Shown: one piece after another, positions 35,353-44,469 of the stretch
Layout of the letters: each line of letters starts with the position of its first letter
How positions within the stretch are numbered: position 1 is the first letter of the stretch
Source: Metasolibacillus fluoroglycofenilyticus
GTDB lineage: Bacteria > Bacillota > Bacilli > Bacillales_A > Planococcaceae
Direction: 5' to 3'
DNA: 64,000 nt
Assembly (NCBI RefSeq): GCF_003049645.1
Contig: NZ_PYWK01000001.1
Coordinates: forward strand, 1,271,487-1,335,486
Position numbers and translations under genes: made by a program
The notes under the pieces: model-generated
The model's input: the letters and a program-made list of their open reading frames with translations, nothing else
Database searches by the model: none
Told to the model about the DNA's origin: nothing

Positions 35353-35955
35353 TTAATTTTCCACCACAATATTTTTTTTATGGAAGTGCGTTGAAGCCTC
35401 ATCGTAGCTATTTTTAATAAGGCGCTCTAGCGTGTTTTCTTTCGTCAAAATCGGCATGATGATTTTGACGATGGCTGCTTGATCTTCCACGAATTGACGT
35501 ACCTCTTCGTCGCTGCCTTTGTGTGCCTCAAAATAGGAGCGACGTCTATTGCGAATAATAATATCCTCGCGGTTTTCTACTAATAATACTTCTGCTAGCC
35601 ATTGGCTTAAAGCTTCTGCAAGATAAAGTGCTGTAATGAATAGTAACTCGGTAGCTATATCAGGATGTGTTTTAATAAATTTGAAATAATGATCATTTTT
35701 TAATTCATCTAAAATGATAAAATTGCTTGAATAATAGAGTGTTTTTTCTACTGATTCCAAAATGAGATATTCATCTGGTTGCAAGAGTAGCCAAATATTA
35801 AATGCAGCAACCCAAACATCGTTTGAGCTAATGGTTCCCGCTTGTGGAATTGAATGATATTGCGGTAATTTTCTTGCTAACGCTTTAAACTCATTTACTA
35901 ATAAATCATCTTCTAGAAATAATAAACTTTTTTCAGCTGTAACTGTCTCAAACAT
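35353..35955 (-). CDS. Hypothetical protein, unknown
   Basis: 200 residues, acidic, predicted helical, without signal peptide. A moderately hydrophobic stretch around residues 100-120 (IATELLFITALYLAEALS) is more likely a buried helix than a membrane anchor. Good ribosome site (AGGTGAGCAAGG). No motif recognised and no partner gene: it stands alone between two repeat-filled gaps. Confidence 0.65.
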   Translation of the reverse strand: MFETVTAEKSLLFLEDDLLVNEFKALARKLPQYHSIPQAGTISSNDVWVAAFNIWLLLQPDEYLILESVEKTLYYSSNFIILDELKNDHYFKFIKTHPDIATELLFITALYLAEALSQWLAEVLLVENREDIIIRNRRRSYFEAHKGSDEEVRQFVEDQAAIVKIIMPILTKENTLERLIKNSYDEASTHFHKKNIVVEN

Positions 35956-36057
35956 CCTTGCTCACCTCACTCGGCTTACTAATCTTTACCACTATTGTAT
36001 CGTTTCCAATTTTTTATGCAATATATTTACCTGAATTTAGTACAAGAGTTGCAGTTT

Positions 36058-36298
36058 AGCGTTCAAAAGACCGTGTGTTAGTCGTCCTTTTGAACGCTTT
36101 TGATGGGATTTTGTCAAAATGCTCACTTGGTAGAATAGTGAGGGGATTCTTTGAAAATGGATGATTTAGTAATGTTTCTTCTAAGCGTAAGAGAAGAAAT
36201 GAAAAACTTACTTTCCAGAAGCTTCATTAAAACAAAAATGGGGCTGTCTAATGAGTCGCATAGTTGCAGACTTATTAGACGCTCCCATTTTTTCGTCT
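36058..36298 (+). repeat. Dispersed element, family 1, diverged copy, plus terminator hairpin
   Basis: The head hairpin AGCGTTCAAAAG..CTTTTGAACGCT (36058-36102) is followed by TTTGTCAAAATGCTCACTTG and TGAAAATGGATGATTTAGTA, blocks shared with 13293-13450. A second stem, GTCTAAT..AGTC / GACT..ATTAGAC within GGG/CCC, with a T-run, lies at 36240-36296. This and a partial head near 36425-36452 fill 35956-36453; no gene seen. Confidence 0.6.
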
Positions 36299-36453
36299 AC
36301 AATAAAAATTCAATTTTTACTTCTTCATTTTATACGAAGGAAATTTGTTATACTTAATATTTTCCTATTTTCATAGAAACCTTTGTTATTTTATCGAGCG
36401 AGCGCTTTGGAGAAGCACCGCCGACAACTGCACGGCTATTTTGGACGCTTTTA

Positions 36454-37845
36454 TTATGCATCGATTAGCTGTTTAGTAGCTGAAGGTGTATCATAGACTT
36501 CTTTATCAAGTTCTCCTGTTACACGAGCTGTAGCTACACCTGCTGTCATCGAACCACTTACGTTTAATGCTGTACGCCCCATATCAATTAGTGGTTCAAC
36601 AGAAATTAAAACACCTGCAAGGGCAATTGGTAAATCAAGTGCAGATAGTACTAAAATAGCGGCAAATGTTGCTCCACCACCAACGCCTGCAACACCGAAT
36701 GAACTAATTGCTACAACGATAATAACTGTTGCAATAAAGACTGGACTGAGCGGATTAATACCGACAGTCGGTGCAATCATAATAGCTAGCATAGCAGGGT
36801 ACACACCAGCACAACCGTTTTGTCCGATAGATAGACCGAAAGAAGCGGAGAAATTTGCAATTCCTTCTGGAACCCCTAAGCGGCCTGTTTGTGTTTGAAT
36901 ATTTAATGGCAAAGCACCTGCGCTCGTACGAGATGTAAAAGCGAATAATAGCGTTTCCGCTGCTTTTTTCACATATGTGAATGGGTTTAAACCTGTTAAT
37001 GTAATAATCAACAAATGAATGATAAACACAATAATTAATGCAACGTATGAGGCAATAACGAATTTACCTAAATTGAAAATTGCCCCAAAATCACTTGTAG
37101 CAACAGTGCGTGCCATAATTGCTAAAATACCATATGGCGTTAAGCGAAGTACAATGCGCACAACCCCCATAATAAGGGCATAAATAGCGTCAATACCTTT
37201 TTTTATTGTTGCTGCAGTTTCCTGATCTCTACGTGACACTGATAAATAAGCAAAGCCTAAAAATGCAGAGAAAATAACGACAGCAATTGTTGAAGTTGAA
37301 CGAGACCCTGTTAAATCAGCGAATGGATTGGCTGGGAATAATTCCACAATTTGCTGTGGTAGCGATGCCGCAGCTAAAGATTCAGAGCGTTCTACAAGTG
37401 ATTCACCACGTGCAACTTCTGCATCACCTTGTAATATTTGTGTTGCATCTAGATTAAAAACGGCTGTTGTTGTAATACCAACTGCTGCTGAAATTGCTGT
37501 TGTTCCAATTAAAATAGCTAAAATGAGGGCAGCCATTTTCCCGAAGTTTTTACCAACCTTCATTTTTGTGAATGCCACCAAAATAGAAATAAAAATAAGT
37601 GGCATAGCAATCATTTGCAATAATTTGACATAGCCTGTTCCGATAATATTATACCAAGGAACTGTATTTACTACTTCCTCAGCACTGGAGCCATAAATAA
37701 ACTGTAACACTGCCCCAAGCAAAATACCTAAACCTAATGCGATAAAGACACGTGTTGAAAATTTAATATTCTTTTTCTTTAAAGCATATAAAATACCGAT
37801 TAACACAAGTAATGCGATAATATTTATCAGTACAAAGAAATTCAT
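36454..37845 (-). CDS. tcyP: Cystine/dicarboxylate-type sodium symporter, TcyP-like
   Basis: 463 residues, DAACS family, about eight helices plus re-entrant loops. The N-terminal segment, the MPLIFISILVAFTK stretch and SRTSAGALPLNIQTQ (the serine-rich re-entrant loop) are clear, as is NVSGSMTAGVATARV near the end. Length and overall pattern match B. subtilis TcyP, an L-cystine importer; a dicarboxylate substrate cannot be excluded. AGGAGG precedes ATG. On the minus strand TTGACT-17-TAGAAT upstream is a plausible promoter. No S-box or T-box leader is visible. Confidence 0.88.
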   Translation of the reverse strand: MNFFVLINIIALLVLIGILYALKKKNIKFSTRVFIALGLGILLGAVLQFIYGSSAEEVVNTVPWYNIIGTGYVKLLQMIAMPLIFISILVAFTKMKVGKNFGKMAALILAILIGTTAISAAVGITTTAVFNLDATQILQGDAEVARGESLVERSESLAAASLPQQIVELFPANPFADLTGSRSTSTIAVVIFSAFLGFAYLSVSRRDQETAATIKKGIDAIYALIMGVVRIVLRLTPYGILAIMARTVATSDFGAIFNLGKFVIASYVALIIVFIIHLLIITLTGLNPFTYVKKAAETLLFAFTSRTSAGALPLNIQTQTGRLGVPEGIANFSASFGLSIGQNGCAGVYPAMLAIMIAPTVGINPLSPVFIATVIIVVAISSFGVAGVGGGATFAAILVLSALDLPIALAGVLISVEPLIDMGRTALNVSGSMTAGVATARVTGELDKEVYDTPSATKQLIDA

Positions 37846-37986
37846 TAATAATAACCTCCTAGTTATATTTACTTAGCATATTGTATTCTATTCCTATAAA
37901 GTGTATTAGTCAAGTAGGGATTAATAATTTTATTAAAAAATTTTTGCTTGAATCATGTATACTAAAAAGATAGGGAGTGAAAAGTA

Positions 37987-38673
37987 TTGAAACTGGAGCA
38001 ATTATTTTATAATGGACAATTACATGCCTGCTTTCAAAAGGCGCAGTTGCAGCAAGATTCACCATTTGCACAGCAGGTGATTGCATTGTATGAACGTTAT
38101 CAATTAGCAAATATTCCTCGCTATACAATGCGTGAAGAGCAAGCAATCGAGAGGGCAGATGAGACATATGTCGAGCAGGACGAAGTATTAGCTATTCGCG
38201 AAATTACTGAGGAAGAGCAGTTTGTAGCAAGAACACGTCAACTTGAAGAACGCGCGCGTACTGGAACAGACCAAGAGCGAGCGCAATCCTTTTTTACACA
38301 AGCACAGCTTTTTTTATTTGCACATCATTATGAGGAAAGTGTTCATTGCTTTTTACAGGCTGTTAAATATAATCCAAATAAAGCTGTTTATTATGGTTTA
38401 GCAGCGCAAACAATGCAGCGCTTAGATTACACACCGTTTGAGATATTAGGCTATTTGGAGCGAGCGATTGACCTAGATGAACAAAATGCTCGCTGGCATT
38501 GGAATCGGGCACTTATTTTAGTAGAGCTATATAAAAGCTTGCAACATGATGCGTTTTTAGAGCAAGCACTTATTGCATTGGAAGAGGCATTAGCATGTTG
38601 CCGTCATGAGCAAAAATCATTAAAAGGTGCGATTGAAAATACACTTGAAAATATGAGACAATATATTTTTTAA
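37987..38673 (+). CDS. TPR-like repeat protein, unknown
   Basis: 228 residues. The C-terminal half has tetratricopeptide-type helical pairs (FAHHYEESVHCFLQAVKYNP, ERAIDLDEQNARWHWNRALI), and the N-terminal half is Gln/Glu-rich. The start is TTG 37987 with GGGAGTG eight bases before; no ATG fits. It heads a four-gene run with short gaps (38694, 39267, 39896). It probably mediates protein contacts; no partner can be named. Confidence 0.72.
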   Translation: MKLEQLFYNGQLHACFQKAQLQQDSPFAQQVIALYERYQLANIPRYTMREEQAIERADETYVEQDEVLAIREITEEEQFVARTRQLEERARTGTDQERAQSFFTQAQLFLFAHHYEESVHCFLQAVKYNPNKAVYYGLAAQTMQRLDYTPFEILGYLERAIDLDEQNARWHWNRALILVELYKSLQHDAFLEQALIALEEALACCRHEQKSLKGAIENTLENMRQYIF

Positions 38674-38693
38674 CGTAAAAGGGAGTGTAGAGT

Positions 38694-39254
38694 TTGCGAA
38701 CACAGCAAGAAGTAAACCATTATATTGAAGAATTAATGTTTCTGCTAACACAAAAAGCAGATGTAGCACAATTCGAAAAAACAATTAAACAAAATATTGC
38801 TACTAAAAAAGAGTCCGCGGCAAATGAGCAAGACTTTTTTGACCGTTTAATGTTAAATATTACGTACTTTGTTGAAAATAAAGCGGCATGGATAAAAATT
38901 TTACGCGCTACATATGGACAAGGACAAGTGCCAGCAGTGTCCTATATTGAAAGCGAATCGCTCGCACAGCAGATGCGCATCCGCCAATTTGTTTCTGAAA
39001 AAATGGAGGATTATACAAAATTATTCCATAGCCAATATAAGGCCTTAAATGTCACAAAGGAAGCAGTTATCTATGATTATGCGTATGCATCAGTAGAGCA
39101 CTCGCTGCGCTATGATTTTTTAACCTATTTAACAATACAGCCACAGGCAAACGTAGTGTTAGAGGGAGATTTTGAGGAAACATTAAAAATTATTGAGGGC
39201 TATGTAGCCTATTATGCTGATCAGTTTGTCAATCGCATGGAATTAACAGAATAG
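38694..39254 (+). CDS. Hypothetical protein, unknown
   Basis: 186 residues, all-helical look, no membrane segment. TTG start with AAGGGAGTG upstream. The middle (FFDRLMLNITYFVENKAAW, then MRIRQFVSEKMEDYTKLFH) faintly resembles the ligand domain of TetR-type regulators, but there is no DNA-binding domain. It sits in an apparent operon between the TPR protein and a hydrolase-like protein. Confidence 0.6.
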   Translation: MRTQQEVNHYIEELMFLLTQKADVAQFEKTIKQNIATKKESAANEQDFFDRLMLNITYFVENKAAWIKILRATYGQGQVPAVSYIESESLAQQMRIRQFVSEKMEDYTKLFHSQYKALNVTKEAVIYDYAYASVEHSLRYDFLTYLTIQPQANVVLEGDFEETLKIIEGYVAYYADQFVNRMELTE

Positions 39255-39266
39255 GAGGAAGTAGCG

Positions 39267-39899
39267 ATGAAATCACCATATATATTTACACATATAGCAC
39301 CAAAGGAAACGGGCGAAAAGCCTGCTATCTTTTTATTGCACGGCTTAGGTAGCAATGAGCAAGATTTATTACAACTTGTTGGAAATATGCCGTTTGACTG
39401 TCATATTTTTAGCTTGCGCGGTCCGATTACGCATCCGCCAGGCTACGCCTTTTATACATTTGAAGAGGAAGGTCTACCGAATCAGGATGTCTTTGACCAA
39501 GTTGTACAATTCACAAAACAATTTATTGAAGAAGCAGTCGTAGAGTTTTCATTGAAAAAGGAAGCGCTATATGTCATGGGCTTCAACCAAGGCGCAGCAC
39601 TTGTTCAGGCTTTAACTGTTATAATGGGCAATACGCTTCACGGGGCTGTAGTTTTAAGCGGCTTTGTCCCTCAATTTGTAGTAGAGGAATATTGCAAACT
39701 ACCATTAGGCAATGTCAAAATGTTTATTGCGCATGGGGAGTATGATTATGTTTACCCACTTGCATGGGGCAAAGCTAGTGCAGAATTCTTCGAGGAATAC
39801 GGCGCACAAATAACCTTTAAAACATACGCGGATGGGCATGGAGTAACCGCGGAGGAGTTGAACGATTTGATGGCTTGGTTTTCAGAGGTAAGCAAGTGA
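39267..39899 (+). CDS. Phospholipase/carboxylesterase-family protein with Asn in place of the nucleophile
   Basis: 210 residues, alpha/beta-hydrolase of the abhydrolase_2/carboxylesterase type. The oxyanion loop FLLHGLGSNEQDL (about residue 22), the nucleophile elbow at about residue 110 and the DGHG catalytic His near 190 are all in place. However, the elbow reads MGFNQGAALV where the family has GFSQG, so the catalytic Ser is Asn. The acid is probably the Asp in GEYDYVYP. Unless another residue substitutes, it should not form an acyl-enzyme. GGAGGAAG before ATG. The next gene starts within its stop codon. Confidence 0.85.
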   Translation: MKSPYIFTHIAPKETGEKPAIFLLHGLGSNEQDLLQLVGNMPFDCHIFSLRGPITHPPGYAFYTFEEEGLPNQDVFDQVVQFTKQFIEEAVVEFSLKKEALYVMGFNQGAALVQALTVIMGNTLHGAVVLSGFVPQFVVEEYCKLPLGNVKMFIAHGEYDYVYPLAWGKASAEFFEEYGAQITFKTYADGHGVTAEELNDLMAWFSEVSK

Positions 39900-40317
39900 A
39901 TTGTCTAGGCTGTCATTTAGCGAACAAAAAAGCACCCGTTTATGTAATATTTGAAAACGAGCATGTATGTTGCATTTTAGATTGCGCCCCTTATAATGAA
40001 GGACATGTGTTAATCTTGCCTAAAAAAATGTATGTTATTTCGATGAGCTTAATAGAAACATGGCAGCTGCAGTAATGGAAGCGACACAGCTTATATCAAA
40101 GACAATCAAAACGTTGTTTCAGCCAGATGGCATTACTGTATGTCAAAACGGTGGCGCTTTTGATGAATTAACACATTTCCATATGCATGTTGTGCCAAGA
40201 TATGAAGGACAAAATTTTGCAGATTTCTTTAGGGAAGGCGAAGATACCTCTATTGATGAACAAAAATTAAATGAAACTCGAAGAAAAATGATTGAAGTAA
40301 TTAAAAAGCTAGCATAA
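39896..40317 (+). pseudogene. HIT-family hydrolase, frameshifted
   Basis: The first part, from GTG 39896, reads NCLGCHLANKKAPV and GHVLILPKK; the second part, in another frame from about 40039, reads FDELNRNMAAAV and ends in the HIT catalytic HFHMHVVPRY. Together they make one complete HIT protein (nucleotide hydrolase, about 140 residues). The frames are offset by one base near 40036-40041 (GTTATTTCGATGAG); one more T would restore MYVIFDELN. This could be a real inactivating deletion, a sequencing slip, or less likely programmed shifting; an A7 run lies 10 bases upstream. Confidence 0.82.
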
Positions 40318-40328
40318 AATTCTAATAA

Positions 40329-40375
40329 GTGTGAGAATCCTTTTTATAATATCGGTTTCTCGCGCTTTTTTTAAA
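40329..40375 (+). terminator. Terminator of the TPR-HIT run
   Basis: GTGTGAGAA-CC pairs with GGTTTCTCGCGC around an AT-rich loop, followed by TTTTTTT. Confidence 0.75.
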
Positions 40376-40436
40376 TTATCAGGCGAATCCACCTACTAAA
40401 CGGGCGAATTGTTACTTTAGAACTATAACCAAAGCG

Positions 40437-40645
40437 GAGTTGTCCGAAAAGTCCATTTTGTTTTGCCACCGCATTGAAATCAATGTTTCATCGCTTCACT
40501 TTTACTGAAGGATAACACTGCTAAAGCCAATGTTCATCCCATTTTTAAAAGAGGCGTTTTCTGTTTAAATGAATCCACATTTTGTGAAACATCCTTGCTA
40601 CTGTCTAAAATGCCGGCTATGCACGGCTTTTTGGACAGCCCCAGT
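40437..40645 (-). repeat. Dispersed element, family 1, reference full-length copy
   Basis: About 209 bp, ends GGAGTTGTCCGAAAAGTCC and GGCTTTTTGGACAGCCCC. Both termini carry the GTCC-AAAAG word in opposite orientation, so they form imperfect terminal inverted repeats. The right end is the hairpin TGCCGGC..GCACGGC flanked by GTCTAAAA/TTTTGGAC. This uninterrupted copy shows that the one at 19523-19850 has an insertion. It lies in the 40318-40705 gap, which has no other content apart from two GGCGAAT words 21 bp apart at 40384 and 40405. Confidence 0.8.
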
Positions 40646-40705
40646 TAGTTTTTTCATATAATGCATTTGCATTGCGTATGCTAGTTTTAGAAAGGGTAGG
40701 GGTGT

Positions 40706-40834
40706 ATGCGCATTGATGATGAGCTACTAGAAAGGCTCGGTGTTTATTTTGTTTATCACGAAATTTATAATCAATATGGCATTACATTTGAAAGCTTTGT
40801 GGACAGGTGGTTGCGCGGGATTTTGGACATCTAA
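40706..40834 (+). CDS. 42-codon small ORF, possible gene
   Basis: ATG preceded by AGGGG encodes a 42-residue acidic/aromatic peptide beginning MRIDDELLERLGVYFVYHEI and ending in a basic/hydrophobic helix (VDRWLRGILDI). It is followed within 5 bp by a strong terminator. Codon use is ordinary for this genome. It looks like a genuine small cytoplasmic protein, but I do not recognise it. Confidence 0.55.
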   Translation: MRIDDELLERLGVYFVYHEIYNQYGITFESFVDRWLRGILDI

Positions 40835-40837
40835 AAA

Positions 40838-40870
40838 GAAAGCTGTCGGACTTACCCCCGACAGCTTTTT
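40838..40870. terminator. Bidirectional terminator
   Basis: AAAGCTGTCGG / CCGACAGCTTT with A- and T-runs on the two sides. It serves the small ORF on the plus strand and yqfW on the minus strand. Confidence 0.88.
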
Positions 40871-40876
40871 AGGTCA

Positions 40877-41449
40877 TTAAAAATTTCTACGAATCCAATC
40901 GTTTGCTTCAATCCAATTGTTAACACGAATCACTTTGTTAGGGATTGCAAGCCTATTATAAGGTGTATCGAATAGAATAACGGGAATGTCTAATTCTTCT
41001 GCAAGCATCACAGCATTGTCATGCTTATCCTCGAAAAATACATCGACACCATGTTGCTTCGCTGTAGACAACTTATCATGGCTGCCAATCAATTCGATAT
41101 GGTCATACGGAATGGCATGTGTATGAAACCAATTTTTTGTTATATCAAGAACGTTTTCACCACGTGCAGAAATGTAAAATAGCTCGTAGCGATTTTTCCA
41201 GTCATTTAAAATGGATTTAGCATTGTCTGCAAGCTCGCTCGTTGCATAAAGCTGAGGCTCATTTGTCGCAAACCAATGGGCAAATTCATCCCTGTCGACA
41301 GGATGCGGGAATGCACTTAAAAAATCATATTCTACGACATCGTCAAGCGTAATATGAACATTGTATTGTTTATTAATATGTGGAATTAACGTTGCTGGAC
41401 AAGTAACAGTGCCATCAATATCAATGCCGAATCTCGTTTTTTTTGTCAT
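40877..41449 (-). CDS. yqfW: 5'-nucleotidase-like HAD hydrolase YqfW
   Basis: 190 residues, HAD superfamily of the deoxyribonucleotidase type (NT5C). Motif I GIDIDGTV is at the N terminus, YISARGEN gives the motif II Ser, the K in SHDKLSTAK supplies motif III, and FFEDKHDNA holds the motif IV acids. It presumably dephosphorylates nucleotides. ATG 41449 is favoured by AAGGCG upstream; GTG 41458 and ATG 41455 are alternatives. Next to ispG, as in B. subtilis (yqfW-yqfX-ispG). Confidence 0.85.
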   Translation of the reverse strand: MTKKTRFGIDIDGTVTCPATLIPHINKQYNVHITLDDVVEYDFLSAFPHPVDRDEFAHWFATNEPQLYATSELADNAKSILNDWKNRYELFYISARGENVLDITKNWFHTHAIPYDHIELIGSHDKLSTAKQHGVDVFFEDKHDNAVMLAEELDIPVILFDTPYNRLAIPNKVIRVNNWIEANDWIRRNF

Positions 41450-41464
41450 TGTCATCACGCCTTA

Positions 41465-42571
41465 TTAAGCACGAGCTTCTTCCGCTGCTCGTTTTTCTGC
41501 CATTTCGGCAGCAAGCTTATCGATTTCTTTTTTCAATTCCTCAACCATCGTCTCTTCAGGAACTTTGCGGACTGTTTTGCCTTTCATAAATAGCAAGCCT
41601 TCACCGCGGGCACCTGCGATACCGATATCAGCCTCACGCGCTTCACCCGGACCATTTACTGCGCAGCCAAGCACTGCAACCTTTAATGGAACATTCAGCG
41701 TGGAAATATATTCCTCCACTTCATTAGCGATGGATATTAAATCAATTTCAATGCGTCCACATGTTGGACATGAAATAAGTGTCGCCATATTAGAAGCAAG
41801 ACCAAATGATTTTAATAGCTCACGTGCTACTTTTACTTCCTCTACTGGGTCAGCAGATAAGGAAATACGCAATGTGTTACCAATACCTCTTGATAAAATA
41901 GCACCAAGACCAGCCGCTGATTTTACAGTACCTGCAAATAATGTACCCGATTCTGTAATACCTAAATGTAATGGGTAATCGAATGCTTTTGCTGCTTTTT
42001 CATATGCCTCGATTGCAAGGTTTACGTCAGATGCTTTCATCGATACGATAATATCGTGGAAATCTAAGTCTTCTAAAATTTTAATATGATGTAGTGCAGA
42101 TTCAACCATCCCATCTGCTGTAGGATAGCCGTATTTTTCTAAAATATGGCGCTCCAATGAACCAGCATTTACACCGATACGAATAGGAATATTTTTTGCT
42201 TTTGCTGCATTTACAACCGCCTCTACTTTTTCACGACGACCGATATTACCTGGATTAATACGTACTTTATCTATACCATTTTCAATTGCCTTCAATGCGA
42301 GCTTATAGTCGAAATGAATATCTGCAACAAGTGGAATATGGATGCGCTTTTTAATTTCTGCGATTGCATCCGCCGCACGTTCATCTGGTACAGCAACACG
42401 TACGATTTGGCAGCCTGCTTCCTCTAAACGTAAAATTTCTGCTACAGTTGCCTCCACATCATGTGTTTTTGTTGTACACATGCTTTGGATGAATAATTCA
42501 TTGCTGCCACCAATTGTTAAGTTTCCTACGCGTACGGGGCGTGTATTGGAACGGTGAACGATTTCACTCAT
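41465..42571 (-). CDS. ispG: 4-hydroxy-3-methylbut-2-enyl diphosphate synthase (flavodoxin)
   Basis: 368 residues; converts MEcPP to HMBPP in the MEP isoprenoid pathway. The 4Fe-4S ligands are in SCPTCGR (two Cys) and [12 protein letters not shown], followed by Glu. N-terminal [10 protein letters not shown] and [16 protein letters not shown] are typical. ATG 42571 was chosen because AGGAGAG precedes it and homologues begin at MSEIVHR; a longer in-frame extension has no support. Works one step before IspH, encoded at 18316. Confidence 0.96.
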   Translation of the reverse strand: MSEIVHRSNTRPVRVGNLTIGGSNELFIQSMCTTKTHDVEATVAEILRLEEAGCQIVRVAVPDERAADAIAEIKKRIHIPLVADIHFDYKLALKAIENGIDKVRINPGNIGRREKVEAVVNAAKAKNIPIRIGVNAGSLERHILEKYGYPTADGMVESALHHIKILEDLDFHDIIVSMKASDVNLAIEAYEKAAKAFDYPLHLGITESGTLFAGTVKSAAGLGAILSRGIGNTLRISLSADPVEEVKVARELLKSFGLASNMATLISCPTCGRIEIDLISIANEVEEYISTLNVPLKVAVLGCAVNGPGEAREADIGIAGARGEGLLFMKGKTVRKVPEETMVEELKKEIDKLAAEMAEKRAAEEARA

Positions 42572-42774
42572 ATAAATTCTCTCCTTTTTGGGCTTACAAA
42601 AATCAATTGCACGATTGTGCAACTGCCTTCAAGTTTTCGTAATATGACGCAACACAACGATTTGTTGTTGCATGACAAAACGAATGCTCGAAAAAATACT
42701 CTCACAGTCACTATTTTAGCAGTGAAAATAAGCAAGGACAAGAATTAACTACGGTGTTTCAGAAAGAGGGCGCT

Positions 42775-43104
42775 TTAAAGACATTTATTTTCCTTTTGTT
42801 TGCGAATTGGTAATTTTATCAACTCACCTGGAACAAGCGATTGCTGTTGTAAATGTGGGTTTGCCTTATAAAATTCAGCAAGGCGTTCAGGTGATGGAGC
42901 ATCAGAAGGAGTTGCTGCAAATAAGCTGTAAATCGTATCGCGATGCTGTACTCTAACGATAACATTATGCCATTCGTAGTCGATTTGTTCCTCGCAATCT
43001 TCTTGAGCATAAAAGGAAGCAAGGGGCAGTGTCCCTTCCTGTAAATCTATTTTGACGACTGTCGCAATAATAAAAAATAATATTGTAAAAATAATATAAC
43101 GCAT
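42775..43104 (-). CDS. yqfZ: YqfZ-like membrane-anchored LysM-type protein
   Basis: 109 residues. One N-terminal hydrophobic anchor (residues 3-18) and a C-terminal LysM-like module (VRVQHRDTIYSLFAA, then LQQQSLVPGELIKLPI) that should bind peptidoglycan. Its place next to ispG matches yqfZ of B. subtilis. AGGAGG lies before ATG. The physiological role is not known. Confidence 0.8.
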   Translation of the reverse strand: MRYIIFTILFFIIATVVKIDLQEGTLPLASFYAQEDCEEQIDYEWHNVIVRVQHRDTIYSLFAATPSDAPSPERLAEFYKANPHLQQQSLVPGELIKLPIRKQKENKCL

Positions 43105-43207
43105 AGTAAACCTCCTAAAAAATAGAGTAGCGATACTATTTCATGTCTAATTGGTGTATTCTATTCTTGACAATCGACATTTATTAATTTTTGGAGGGAA
43201 ATAAGAG

Positions 43208-44143
43208 ATGCAACAATTACAGCAATTTCTTCATGATGCACAGCCATTTTATAAAGAAGGGCATGTTGCTACATATATACCAGCATTAAGTAATGTTGAC
43301 CCAAAGCTATTAGCGGTTTCATTAATTGATGGGAATGGTAGAGCATTTCAAGAAGGAGATTATGAGCATTTTTTTACTTTACAGAGCATTTCGAAGGTCA
43401 TTAGCTTTATTTTTGTTTGTGAAACATACGGTATTGAACAAGTCCTAAAATATGTTGATGTAGAGCCAACAGGCGATCCTTTCAATTCAATTATTCGCTT
43501 AGAAAGTCATCAGCCAGGCAAACCCTTTAATCCAATGATTAATGCGGGCGCTATTACAATTTCATCGATGCTTCCGGGTGAGCAGGTAGAGGAAAAAGTG
43601 AGCAATTTGCAAAGCTTTATCCAAAAAATTACGAATGAACGATGTGAGGTGAGTGAAGAAGTCTTTACTTCTGAATGGGAAACAGCCTACCGTAACCGAG
43701 CGATTGCCTATTATTTAAAGGCAAACGGCTATTTGCAGGGCGATGTAGAAATGGCTTTAGAAGCCTATTTAAGGCAATGCGCTTTATTGATTAATGTAAA
43801 GCAGCTCGCAATGATTGCCTTAGTTATTGCAAACGATGGTTATCACCCGCTATTAAAGCAGCAAATTTTTGATGCTAAAATCGCTAAAATCGCGAAAGCA
43901 CTTATGCTTACTTGCGGTATGTACAATGCATCTGGCAAATTTGCAGCATTTGTTGGCTTACCAGCAAAAAGCGGTGTTTCTGGTGGCATTTTATGTGTTG
44001 CAATGGATGCGCAAATTGAACAATTACAGGGCACGATTGGTATCGGGATTTTTGGCCCAGCAATTGATGCTGTAGGAAATAGCGTAGCTGGTATGAGGTT
44101 TTTAGAGGAACTATCAAAGCATTATCATTTAAGTATTTTTTAG
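43208..44143 (+). CDS. glsA: Glutaminase A
   Basis: 311 residues, serine-dependent beta-lactamase-like glutaminase (glutamine to glutamate plus ammonia). The SxxK nucleophile lies in LQSISKVISF (about residue 62), followed by NPMINAGAI (about 112) and SGVSGGILCV near residue 258. TTTTTGGAGGG is upstream of ATG. Single gene; its terminator is the head of a family-1 element 8 bp after the stop. Confidence 0.95.
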   Translation: MQQLQQFLHDAQPFYKEGHVATYIPALSNVDPKLLAVSLIDGNGRAFQEGDYEHFFTLQSISKVISFIFVCETYGIEQVLKYVDVEPTGDPFNSIIRLESHQPGKPFNPMINAGAITISSMLPGEQVEEKVSNLQSFIQKITNERCEVSEEVFTSEWETAYRNRAIAYYLKANGYLQGDVEMALEAYLRQCALLINVKQLAMIALVIANDGYHPLLKQQIFDAKIAKIAKALMLTCGMYNASGKFAAFVGLPAKSGVSGGILCVAMDAQIEQLQGTIGIGIFGPAIDAVGNSVAGMRFLEELSKHYHLSIF

Positions 44144-44150
44144 TGGTGGC

Positions 44151-44350
44151 GAGGCTGTCCCAAAAGCCGTGCATAGCCGGCTTTTGGGACAGTAGCGATT
44201 ATCTTTCACAAAAATATTCACTTATAGAAATAGAGAGGGCCTCCTTTAAAGCTATGATAAACACGGGCTTCAACGATTTTTACCTTCGATAAAAGAGAAG
44301 CTTTAATTCAATGCTTTGACAAGATAAAAGGGACTTTTCAGACAGTCCCG
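44151..44350 (+). repeat. Dispersed element, family 1, copy serving as the glsA terminator
   Basis: GAGGCTGTCCCAAAAGCCG..CGGCTTTTGGGACAG forms a near-perfect head hairpin (44153-44193). The body AGCGATTATCTTTCACAAAA, GATAAACACGGGCTTCAACG and the end GGGACTTTTCAGACAGTCCC match the other full copies. Together with the spacer it fills 44144-44469. Confidence 0.75.
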
Positions 44351-44469
44351 TGGCGTTTATGTTTCAGCCGCATTATAAAGGGAAATCATTTATTAAAAGG
44401 TTGCAAATAGTGAATCAAGCAGTTTTTTGAATTTGAAAAAAATCTCGTTTTCGTTGTCTTTAACGCTCA

